From a bacterium (GTDB taxonomy: Bacteria; Fidelibacterota; Marinisomatia; Marinisomatales; JAHJCW01), in assembly GCA_018812885.1 (NCBI GenBank), contig JAHJCW010000045.1, forward strand, positions 1-6,043: 6,043 nt of DNA, written 5' to 3'. This document shows positions 1 through 6,043 of the stretch, piece after piece (the stretch's first letter is position 1; each line of letters opens with the position of its first letter). The translations under genes were made by a program, and so were the position numbers. Below the pieces are notes generated by a model. The model was given only the letters and a program-made list of their open reading frames with translations, was not told where the DNA came from and did no database searches.

Positions 1-143
1 AAAGAATAGAAAATCATTACAACGAACTCCTAAAAGAAACTAATACTGAGATAAAAAAAAATCAACTAAAAATTAAAGAATTAAATGAAAAAAAGCCAGA
101 AGATTATTCCTCAAAAATACAAAGGTTAAATGGAATTATTTAA
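1..143 (+). CDS. C-terminal fragment of an unidentified Lys/Glu-rich protein
   Basis: A forward frame whose first complete codon starts at position 3 is open from the window edge to a TAA at 141-143, giving 46 residues. The other two forward frames are closed almost at once. The peptide is strongly charged and rich in Lys, Glu and Asn, with Leu/Ile recurring at roughly heptad spacing (as in KIKELNEKK), so it is probably the helical or coiled-coil tail of a longer protein. No family can be named from this piece. It ends 8 bp before the stop codon of the convergent amidotransferase-like gene, a spacing that fits a real gene end in this tightly packed DNA. The start and most of the protein lie to the left of the window. 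Chance openness in lysine-rich AT DNA cannot be fully excluded. Confidence 0.6.
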   Translation, partial: RIENHYNELLKETNTEIKKNQLKIKELNEKKPEDYSSKIQRLNGII

Positions 144-151
144 AATTGTTT

Positions 152-829
152 TTAAGATTGTATGGTACTCTCAACAATTTTACAAAAATTTTCCAATATT
201 TTATTCGATTGAATATTTTGTTCATTTACACCATTCAATATTGCTTTAATCACTTTATTATCACGTTCTGCTAATCGTTTGGCAACTGCAATATCAATTT
301 CCGGGTGAGATTGAATCGAATAAATTGAACCAAATTGATAATATTGTATACATTTTTCATTATTAATTACTTGAATACTACCGGGTGGCGCTTTTATTAC
401 TGCATCGTTATGCGATTGATATACTTTTACAGGATTTGGTAATCCCGCAAACAACCTGATTGTATCTTCCCCCATTTTTGTTTGGACATCTTGAAATCCT
501 TCTTCGCTTGCTAGATTTATTACCGTGGTACCACCAAAAATATGTGCTACTAATTGATGTCCAAAACAAACAGCCAAACAAGGAATATCTTGAGCATGAA
601 TATTTTTTATCAATTTTTGCAGCTCGATAATCCAATCATCCTTATCAAGATGACAAGAACGTGATCCACTAATAATGTAACCCTCGTATTGATTTAAATC
701 ATCAATCTCTTTACCGTGGCACAAATTTATAATCGTAGAATCTTTTATTTTATCGGCAAATAATTGTGCGCTTTGAGCATAAATCGGTTCATTCGCATAG
801 CAGTTAATAATTGCAATTTTTAATGACAT
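152..829 (-). CDS. Class I glutamine amidotransferase-like protein (GMP synthase GATase-like)
   Basis: This 225-residue protein is a stand-alone class I (triad) glutamine amidotransferase domain. Visible motifs are the N-terminal beta strand KIAIINCYAN, the oxyanion-region turn ISGSRSC (residues 53-59), the nucleophile elbow CLAVCFGHQLVA with Cys88, and SHPEID with His175 and Glu177 completing the triad. The WIIEL segment after the GSRS turn and the CFGHQ motif resemble the GMP-synthase-like GATase1 group, which includes gamma-glutamyl peptidases. Members hydrolyse glutamine or gamma-glutamyl amides; some pass ammonia to a partner synthetase. No ATP-pyrophosphatase or other synthetase domain is fused or adjacent, so it is not guaA, and the substrate is unknown. 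No signal peptide is seen, so it is probably cytoplasmic. The ATG at 827-829 is fixed by an in-frame stop four codons upstream. There is no Shine-Dalgarno, only an A-rich leader. It is transcribed divergently from the radical SAM gene. Confidence 0.85.
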   Translation of the reverse strand: MSLKIAIINCYANEPIYAQSAQLFADKIKDSTIINLCHGKEIDDLNQYEGYIISGSRSCHLDKDDWIIELQKLIKNIHAQDIPCLAVCFGHQLVAHIFGGTTVINLASEEGFQDVQTKMGEDTIRLFAGLPNPVKVYQSHNDAVIKAPPGSIQVINNEKCIQYYQFGSIYSIQSHPEIDIAVAKRLAERDNKVIKAILNGVNEQNIQSNKILENFCKIVESTIQS

Positions 830-937
830 ATTTTTTTCTTACAATTTCTATTATGAAATTAACATTAATTTTTTATATTAAAAATTTGCATGCTGTAATC
901 GTACGTAATATTTTAATTACTTAAATTTTCTACCAAT
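830..937. promoter_or_regulatory. Divergent intergenic promoter region
   Basis: These 108 bp separate the start codons of the leftward amidotransferase-like gene and the rightward radical SAM gene, so both promoters and any shared operator should lie here. The stretch is very AT-rich. It contains two 6-bp palindromes, GCATGC (888-893) and CGTACG (900-905), and three GTAAT/ATTAC pentamers. I could not find a convincing sigma-70 -35/-10 pair or the Bacteroidetes-type TAnnTTTG element on either strand. Neither start codon has a Shine-Dalgarno sequence. The regulatory role is inferred from gene orientation, not from recognised elements. Confidence 0.5.
895..920. repeat. Phased GTAAT / ATTAC pentamers, candidate operator
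   Basis: GTAAT occurs at 895-899 and again at 905-909, exactly 10 bp apart, and its inverse ATTAC occurs at 916-920. The last two form an inverted repeat with a 6-bp spacer. Copies about one helical turn apart, just upstream of the radical SAM start, are the sort of arrangement a dimeric regulator binds. The units are short and AT-rich, so chance is a serious alternative. Confidence 0.25.
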
Positions 938-2122
938 ATGAAGGCAATAATCAAGAAATTTCAACTTTCAAAAGTAGAAAGCATTACATTCACGCTTAAA
1001 TCGAATGCTTTAAATATTTTCTTTGAACCGAAAAATAATTTATGGATATTCGACCTTGAATGTAGGTTAGTTGGTATGTTTGTGAATGGAGAGAACTATC
1101 GTCGCACATTGAACAATAAATTTTACCATAAATCACGCTATACTGAAAATGGTGAAACTTTCCGTGAAATTCATGAAATACCTCGAGAGAAAGCTATCTC
1201 ACTATTAAAATTATGCCAATTAATGATAGACAATGATTTTGATTTACCAAAATCATTTCAACATTTTATCTCTAAAATTAGTAAAATGGATTATTTAGCT
1301 CTTCAACAAAGTGCAATGGAGTTCGATAATATTTATCTGCCGATTTCTATTCTTCCTCCCGACCAATATATGTCTCTCGTAATTCAAATGACTGAAGGAT
1401 GTAATTATAATCAATGTACTTTTTGTAATTTTTATCGTGACCGACCTTTTAAAATTAAATCTGCTGATGAATTAGAGATTCATCTTAATAAAATTAAAAC
1501 ATTTTTTGGAGAAGGAATTAATTTACGAAAATCGATTTTCCTGGCAGATGCTAATGCTCTAACGGTACCTCAAAATCGATTAGTAAAAAGTTTAGAATTA
1601 ATTCATGAACAATTCCCACAATTTGAGAATTATTATTCTTTTATAGATGTATTCACTGGTTTAAAGAAATCTGTTAGTGATTTTAAACAATTAAATGAAT
1701 TAGGAATTAAACGGGTTTATTTAGGGGTTGAATCAGGAAATAATGATTTAATGCTATTCTTGAATAAACAACAATTAAATAAAGATATTATTGAATTAAC
1801 ACACAATATTAAAGCAAGTGGAATTAATGTTGGTATAATATTATTGATAGGAGCCGGTGGAGAACACTTTGCAGAAAAACATTTAATCGATTCTATTAGA
1901 TTACTTAAACAGCTACCCTTATCAAAAGGTGATATTATTTATTTATCTGAGTTATACGAAACAAATTCTAATTATGAAAAATCAATGGCCGAACAAGATA
2001 TAACTTTGCCAACAAGACAAGAAATTCGTCAATGGTCAAACGAATTTAAGTCCGAATTAAAAAAACGATATTTCAATGAAGTACAATTATCAGTTTATGA
2101 TATAAATCAATTCTTCTATTAA
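938..2122 (+). CDS. Radical SAM enzyme with CX4CX2C cluster motif and N-terminal extension
   Basis: This 394-residue protein carries a radical SAM core. Cys155, Cys160 and Cys163 in GCNYNQCTFCNFY should bind the [4Fe-4S] cluster that cleaves S-adenosylmethionine. The spacing is CX4CX2C, one residue longer than the textbook CX3CX2C; I recall the same spacing in a subgroup of COG1032-like radical SAM proteins. Other core marks are FLADANAL (201-208), YLGVESGNNDLM (261-272, a GxESG strand) and IILLIGAGGEH (300-310). About 140 residues precede the core, with FDLECRLVGMFVNGENYRR near residues 38-56. No second Cys-rich cluster motif, B12-binding domain or SPASM domain is visible. The substrate and reaction are unknown. 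The ATG at 938 is the only ATG after an in-frame TAA at 914-916, and it lacks a Shine-Dalgarno. The gene is divergent from the amidotransferase-like gene, and its end faces hutI across 13 bp. It is probably cytoplasmic. Confidence 0.85.
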   Translation: MKAIIKKFQLSKVESITFTLKSNALNIFFEPKNNLWIFDLECRLVGMFVNGENYRRTLNNKFYHKSRYTENGETFREIHEIPREKAISLLKLCQLMIDNDFDLPKSFQHFISKISKMDYLALQQSAMEFDNIYLPISILPPDQYMSLVIQMTEGCNYNQCTFCNFYRDRPFKIKSADELEIHLNKIKTFFGEGINLRKSIFLADANALTVPQNRLVKSLELIHEQFPQFENYYSFIDVFTGLKKSVSDFKQLNELGIKRVYLGVESGNNDLMLFLNKQQLNKDIIELTHNIKASGINVGIILLIGAGGEHFAEKHLIDSIRLLKQLPLSKGDIIYLSELYETNSNYEKSMAEQDITLPTRQEIRQWSNEFKSELKKRYFNEVQLSVYDINQFFY

Positions 2123-2135
2123 TTATAAGTAAACG

Positions 2136-3338
2136 CTAATTAACAAATTGGCCATTTTTCATGACCTTGACAATTGGAACATCTGTCACATTATATGGGA
2201 TTTCAATTATTTTTTCTAAATCCCAAATTATTAAATCGGCCTTTTTACCAACTTCTATTGAACCAACTTCTTTTTCAAGTTGTAGTGTTTTTGCTGAATT
2301 ATATGTAGCAGCCAATAAGGCTTCTTCCACAGACATTCCCAAGTAAATGCACGCTAAGGATATAATAAATGGCATAGATTGTATGTGGCAGCCTCCAGGA
2401 TTATAATCAGTAGCTAAAGCAATTACAACTCCCGCATCGATTAACTTCTTCACAGGAGCATAATTTGTTGAGCCAAGGAAAAATGTTGTACCGGGAAGCA
2501 AAGTTGCAGTTATATTCGCTTCGACCATTTTTGCTATGCCTTCATCACTAACAGCCATTAAATGATCAGCAGAAACTGCTCCTAAAGCTGCAGCTAATTC
2601 TGCCGCACCTGAATCTTCAAATTCGTCTGCATGCAGCCTTGGAATTAATCCAAAAGATTTAGCAGTTTTTAATATTTTCCTCGATTGTTCTATATTGAAA
2701 TATCCATTTTCACAAAATACATCGCAATATTTGGCGATACCTTGTTCAGCGACAGCAGGAATCATTTCGTTACATATTAAATTAACATATCCAACATGAT
2801 CATCTGCAAATTTAGGTGGAAAAGTATGCGCACCCAAAAAGGTTGGAATTATATCAATCGTATGATTTTTATTAACAATGTCTAGTACTTCTAATGATTT
2901 CAATTCAGATTCCACATCTAACCCATAACCGCTTTTTGCTTCGATTGTTGTGGTACCCAATTTAAGAAAACGATCCATTCGTTTTGTAACTGCATCAACC
3001 AATTCTTCAACTGTAGCATTCCTAACTCCCTGAATGCTACTATTTATTCCGCCACCCTTTTCAGCTATTTCTTGATATGTTGCCCCTTGTAAACGTAATC
3101 CAAATTCCTCTTCCCTTCCATTTAAGAATACAGGATGAGTATGAGGATCAACAAAACCTGGTGTTATTAATCTGTTTTGACAATCGAATATTTCACAATC
3201 GTCATTAATATTTTTCTCGATTTTCTTTATTAAACCATCGATAATTAATATATATTTATCTCTAATATAATCAACATTTTTTGTACGACTATTATAAGTT
3301 ACAATTTCACCAATATTAGTTAATTTAATTTTAGACAT
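2136..3338 (-). CDS. hutI: Imidazolonepropionase
   Basis: This enzyme hydrolyses 4-imidazolone-5-propanoate to N-formimidoyl-L-glutamate, the third step of histidine degradation, and belongs to the amidohydrolase superfamily. The 400-residue length is typical. Visible marks are the metal-binding DPHTHP (His66, His68), GREEEF with Arg75, RLQGATYQEIAEKGGGI (82-98), EAKSGYGL (133-140), LGAH (168-171), HADEF (236-240, with metal ligand His236 and Glu239), SADHL with His259, LLPGT (280-284) and ATDYNPGGC, where Asp311 is the expected catalytic metal ligand. The C-terminal VGKKADLIIWD is the usual composite beta-domain ending of amidohydrolases. All expected active-site residues are present, so it should be functional, and it is cytoplasmic. 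The ATG is the only ATG downstream of an in-frame stop that overlaps the end of hutU. There is no Shine-Dalgarno, and only 7 bp separate it from the hutU stop, so translation may be coupled to hutU. The stop is TAG. Confidence 0.97.
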   Translation of the reverse strand: MSKIKLTNIGEIVTYNSRTKNVDYIRDKYILIIDGLIKKIEKNINDDCEIFDCQNRLITPGFVDPHTHPVFLNGREEEFGLRLQGATYQEIAEKGGGINSSIQGVRNATVEELVDAVTKRMDRFLKLGTTTIEAKSGYGLDVESELKSLEVLDIVNKNHTIDIIPTFLGAHTFPPKFADDHVGYVNLICNEMIPAVAEQGIAKYCDVFCENGYFNIEQSRKILKTAKSFGLIPRLHADEFEDSGAAELAAALGAVSADHLMAVSDEGIAKMVEANITATLLPGTTFFLGSTNYAPVKKLIDAGVVIALATDYNPGGCHIQSMPFIISLACIYLGMSVEEALLAATYNSAKTLQLEKEVGSIEVGKKADLIIWDLEKIIEIPYNVTDVPIVKVMKNGQFVN

Positions 3339-3345
3339 ATTAATA

Positions 3346-4998
3346 TTATTTCAACAGAGGAATATTTATTTTCCATTCTTTGGCATTATTGATTGCTTTT
3401 TCATATCCAGCATCTGCATGACGTAAAATTCCGGTTCCCGGATCGTTAGTAAGGACAGTTATTAATCTGGTTTCCATTTCAGGAGTTCCATCTGCCACAA
3501 TTACTTGCCCGGCATGTATTGCGAGTCCCATACCAACACCTCCGCCTTGATGAATTGATACCCAGCTCGCCCCACTTGCCACATTTACCATAGCATTAAG
3601 TAATGGCCAATCAGCTACTGCATCGGAGCCGTCTTTCATCGCTTCCGTTTCACGATATGGCGAAGCCACAGATCCACAATCCAGGTGATCCCTACCTATA
3701 ACGATTGGCGCACTTAATTCACCTGAGGCAACCATTTGATTCAAGGCAACTCCAAATTTTGCACGTTGCGTATAGCCAAGCCAACAAATCCTGGATGGCA
3801 ATCCCTGAAATTGTACTTTCTTTTTTGCTAAATCAATCCACCTTAACAGAGATTTATCATCAGGAAATAATTCTTTTACCTTTTCATCAGTTTTATAAAT
3901 ATCATCTGGATCACCAGACAGTGCCACCCATCGGAAGGGTCCCTTACCTTCACAAAATAATGGACGTATGTAGGCAGGCACAAATCCCGGATAATCGAAA
4001 GCATTCTGGACACCTGCTTTTTTGGCCTGACCGCGTAAATTATTGCCGTAATCAAAACAAATTGATCCCATGTCTTTTAATTTAAGAATTCCATTCACGT
4101 GTTCTGCCATAGAACGAAAACTTTCTTTAATATATTTTTCAGGATTTGATTTACGCAAAGTTAGCGCTTCATGATATGTCATATTATTTGGCACATAGCC
4201 ATCTAATTCATCATGGGCTGAAGTTTGATCAGTCACTATGTCTGGTATTATGCCCATTTTGGCGACTCGTGGAACAATATCTGCGGCATTACCTAATAAA
4301 CCAATTGATAATCCTTTTTTCTTTATCATCGCATCACGTGCGATTGCGAATGCTTCTTCTAAAGATTCTGTTGCAATATCTAGATATTTTGTCTCTAAAC
4401 GGCGTTGTATCCTTGAAGGATCAACGTCAATATTAATAGATACACCGTTATTCATTGTTACCGACAATGGTTGGGCACCACCCATTCCTCCTAAACCGGC
4501 TGTAAGTACTAATTTACCGGATAAATCACTATTAAAATGCGATCTTGCTGCTTCGGCGAATGTTTCATACGTTCCCTGTAAGATACCCTGGGTTCCGATA
4601 TATATCCAACTGCCTGCCGTCATTTGACCGTACATCATTAATCCAAGCTTATCTAATTCATTGAAATGTTCCCAATTTGCCCAATTCGGCACCAAATTTG
4701 AATTAGCGATTAGAACTCTTGGTGATGCTTTGTGGGTCTTAAGTACGCCCACCGGTTTACCGGATTGAATCAGTAATGTTTCATCATCTTCAAGATTTTT
4801 AAGTGAAGATAGTATCGCATCAAAGCTCTCCCAATTTCTAGCTGCTTTTCCCTTACCTCCATATACTATTAATTCTTGTGGATTTTCTGCAACATCAGGA
4901 TCTAAATTATTTTGAATCATTCTGAAAGCAGCTTCTTGCTGCCAACCTTTACAAGACAATTTATTTCCTCGCGGAGAACGGATTTCAGATTTTCTCAT
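3346..4998 (-). CDS. hutU: Urocanate hydratase (urocanase)
   Basis: Urocanase adds water to urocanate to form 4-imidazolone-5-propanoate, the second step of histidine degradation, using tightly bound NAD+ as an electrophile. The 550 residues match the bacterial family length of about 550-560. Visible are YGGKGKAARNWESFD (46-60), the glycine-rich nucleotide-binding loop GLGGMGGAQP (168-177), DQTSAHDELDGYVP (257-270), FDYGNN (315-320), the urocanase signature FQGLPSRICW (397-406) with the active-site Cys405, and GRDHLDCGSVASPYRETE (435-452). One departure is IHQGGGVGMG (482-491), where many bacterial homologues have IHHGGG. The protein appears intact and cytoplasmic. The ATG is fixed by an in-frame TAA directly before it and has a good Shine-Dalgarno, unlike its neighbours. 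It lies 22 bp after the protease gene and 7 bp before hutI, so it is probably in one operon with hutI. No hutH or hutG is present in the window. Confidence 0.98.
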   Translation of the reverse strand: MRKSEIRSPRGNKLSCKGWQQEAAFRMIQNNLDPDVAENPQELIVYGGKGKAARNWESFDAILSSLKNLEDDETLLIQSGKPVGVLKTHKASPRVLIANSNLVPNWANWEHFNELDKLGLMMYGQMTAGSWIYIGTQGILQGTYETFAEAARSHFNSDLSGKLVLTAGLGGMGGAQPLSVTMNNGVSINIDVDPSRIQRRLETKYLDIATESLEEAFAIARDAMIKKKGLSIGLLGNAADIVPRVAKMGIIPDIVTDQTSAHDELDGYVPNNMTYHEALTLRKSNPEKYIKESFRSMAEHVNGILKLKDMGSICFDYGNNLRGQAKKAGVQNAFDYPGFVPAYIRPLFCEGKGPFRWVALSGDPDDIYKTDEKVKELFPDDKSLLRWIDLAKKKVQFQGLPSRICWLGYTQRAKFGVALNQMVASGELSAPIVIGRDHLDCGSVASPYRETEAMKDGSDAVADWPLLNAMVNVASGASWVSIHQGGGVGMGLAIHAGQVIVADGTPEMETRLITVLTNDPGTGILRHADAGYEKAINNAKEWKINIPLLK

Positions 4999-5002
4999 TT
5001 AT

Positions 5003-5008
5003 GTCCTT
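5003..5008 (-). promoter_or_regulatory. Shine-Dalgarno sequence of hutU
   Basis: On the minus strand AAGGAC stands four bases before the hutU ATG, so AAGGA has five bases of spacing. It lies in the 22-bp gap after the protease stop codon. The other start codons visible in the window have no comparable purine box. Confidence 0.6.
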
Positions 5009-5020
5009 AAACCAAATAAT

Positions 5021-6043
5021 TTATTGAGTAAAATAGTTAAAATTGAAACCTTTTTGAAGAAGGAGTGTTTCGTTTTCCTTTAGAAATTTTATTATCTCAT
5101 CCGTAGAAATTGTATAAGTTATTCCATAATTAATACTGTCATATTTTTTAACATAAACATCGCCATCATAGGGAAATATTGGATCATAGTCTTGCTTGTT
5201 ATTCAAAGGAGCAGGAGCCAAATAATACTCGTTCTTAGCCGATACGGATTTAGCAATTCCTACTAGTTCAAAATTTGGCACTCCATCTCGAATTGCCAAT
5301 ATTATTCCCCCGCTAAAACCACGATTAAATAAAGCATCTATTAAAAATGAATCACTATTATTGTCACGAGTATTGCTCACGATTCCTTTTGTAATCATTT
5401 TATGACCCATCGGATATCCTATAATATAAACAAAACTTCCAAGCTCTAAATTACTAGACTCACCGAGTGGATATTTAAACGGTTTGATCCTTTGAAATGG
5501 ATCATTAAGGGTCTTTTTAGTCAGAAAGGCCAAATCACGTTGTTTATCCCTAGCCACAACTTCAAAATCTCCTTCTCCTGGAATTTCGTTAATAAAATAA
5601 TGCTCTCTTATCTTTATGGACATATGTTTAATAATTTGTTTTTTTTGTCCTGTTGGAGGTTCATAATAAGTTAAGACTGTATCAGGATAATCTCCGATAT
5701 GAGCACAAGTCAACAATCCAACTTTTAAGTCATCATAAAAAATAATAGTTGCAGTTCCCGAGACAGTCTCATTGAAATAAACTTCATCTATAGACTTATC
5801 TTTAATTTCCTTATTATTTAAATCGGATTGTAATACGTTTTTATTTTCGCTAAAAAGATATGCTTTATAGTAAGCAATATAATTTAACATTTTAACGGAT
5901 TTTGATATTTCTTCTAATTGCTCTGAGGCATTCCTATATGGAAATTCAGAATCATATCGTCCATCATTTAGGGTTGGGTATACAACATCATATATCTTCT
6001 TTGTGCAACCGTTTTGAGTTATAATTTGCACACTGAGCAAGAT
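5021..6043 (-). CDS. Trypsin/HtrA-like serine protease, probably exported, 5' end missing
   Basis: The gene encodes a chymotrypsin-fold serine protease (trypsin-like peptidase domain of the S1/HtrA type). Numbering from the TTG at 6040, the triad is His114 in LLTCAHIGD, Asp169 in QRDLAFLTKK and Ser243 in NRGFSGGI. GYPMG (208-212) is the usual strand before the Ser segment. No PDZ domain follows; the protein ends about 95 residues after the Ser with ISTDEIIKFLKENE. The first ~90 residues are a non-protease region containing SEQLEEISKSVKMLN (39-53). The frame stays open to the window edge, so the TTG is probably internal and the true start lies outside. The edge residues ILLSVQIIT followed by Cys12 look like the end of a signal peptide, possibly of a lipoprotein, although QNGC is a poor lipobox. 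Envelope location is therefore inferred. It lies 22 bp upstream of hutU in the same direction and may be co-transcribed. Its substrate is unknown. Confidence 0.82.
   Translation of the reverse strand: MLLSVQIITQNGCTKKIYDVVYPTLNDGRYDSEFPYRNASEQLEEISKSVKMLNYIAYYKAYLFSENKNVLQSDLNNKEIKDKSIDEVYFNETVSGTATIIFYDDLKVGLLTCAHIGDYPDTVLTYYEPPTGQKKQIIKHMSIKIREHYFINEIPGEGDFEVVARDKQRDLAFLTKKTLNDPFQRIKPFKYPLGESSNLELGSFVYIIGYPMGHKMITKGIVSNTRDNNSDSFLIDALFNRGFSGGIILAIRDGVPNFELVGIAKSVSAKNEYYLAPAPLNNKQDYDPIFPYDGDVYVKKYDSINYGITYTISTDEIIKFLKENETLLLQKGFNFNYFTQ

Noticed and set aside
408..635. Second minus-strand open frame within the amidotransferase-like gene
   Set aside because: It is wholly inside the real gene in another frame; the translation has no motif and is rich in Ser, Trp and Arg in an uneven way.
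886..914. TTGCAT with a 17-bp spacer and TATTTT as a sigma-70 promoter for the radical SAM gene
   Set aside because: The -35 box matches only three of six consensus bases and the -10 is weak; AT-rich DNA yields many such pairs. No Bacteroidetes-type TAnnTTTG element was found either.
2119..2143. Inverted repeat TTAATTA / TAATTAA across the gap between the radical SAM gene and hutI, as a bidirectional terminator
   Set aside because: The stem is 7 bp and made only of A-T pairs with an 11-base loop. It would be unstable, and such repeats are common by chance in this DNA.
2161..2346. Forward open frame opposite the 3' end of hutI
   Set aside because: It is short and antisense to the conserved C-terminal part of HutI, with no start signal or motif.
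3705..4627. Three forward open frames opposite hutU (3705-4085, 4146-4436, 4238-4627)
   Set aside because: They lie antisense inside a highly conserved enzyme, overlap one another and have no recognisable motifs. Low stop density opposite a conserved gene explains them.
5492..5674. Forward open frame opposite the protease gene
   Set aside because: It is short, antisense to the catalytic region of the protease, and its hydrophobicity is a by-product of the opposite strand.
6038..6040. TTG as the true start codon of the protease
   Set aside because: The frame continues open into the window edge and the following residues look like the middle of an export signal, so the real start is probably further right.
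1..6043. tRNA, rRNA, CRISPR array, insertion sequence, riboswitch or prophage gene
   Set aside because: No cloverleaf-like GC-rich segment, regular spaced repeat, transposase motif or long structured leader was seen. Nearly all the DNA is assigned to conserved protein genes.

Overview
The window is compact, AT-rich bacterial DNA. Five substantial genes and one gene fragment fill almost all of it, and the longest non-coding stretch is the 108-bp divergent intergenic region at 830-937. Most genes lack a recognisable Shine-Dalgarno sequence and have A/T-rich leaders instead. Together with the base composition and protein style, this suggests a member of the Bacteroidota / Ignavibacteriota / Chlorobiota group. 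That placement is an inference from style; there is no marker gene here to prove it.

Layout, left to right. Positions 1-143 (+) hold the C-terminal end of a Lys/Glu/Asn-rich, probably coiled-coil protein that begins outside the window. It converges with a free-standing class I glutamine amidotransferase-like gene (152-829, -). A 108-bp divergent promoter region (830-937) separates that gene from a radical SAM enzyme (938-2122, +) with a CX4CX2C iron-sulfur motif and a ~140-residue N-terminal extension. The radical SAM gene converges, with a 13-bp gap, on a leftward unit read from the right edge: a trypsin/HtrA-like serine protease (5021-6043, -, 5' end cut by the window), then hutU, urocanate hydratase (3346-4998, -), then hutI, imidazolonepropionase (2136-3338, -). 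The gaps in this unit are 22 bp and 7 bp.

HutU and HutI catalyse consecutive steps of histidine degradation: urocanate to 4-imidazolone-5-propanoate, then to N-formimidoyl-L-glutamate. Both look complete, with catalytic residues in place. The first step (HutH, histidine ammonia-lyase) and the last (formimidoylglutamate hydrolysis or transfer) are not encoded here, and the operon ends at hutI because the next gene is convergent. The protease directly upstream could be co-transcribed with hutUI; a link between peptide breakdown and histidine use is possible but unproven.

The hut genes are ordinary housekeeping catabolism. The less understood part is the divergent pair of amidotransferase-like protein and radical SAM enzyme. 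Neither substrate can be predicted from sequence, and their shared promoter region carries a small helically phased repeat. I see no CRISPR array, tRNA, rRNA, insertion sequence or phage gene, and no convincing case for a wholly new system.
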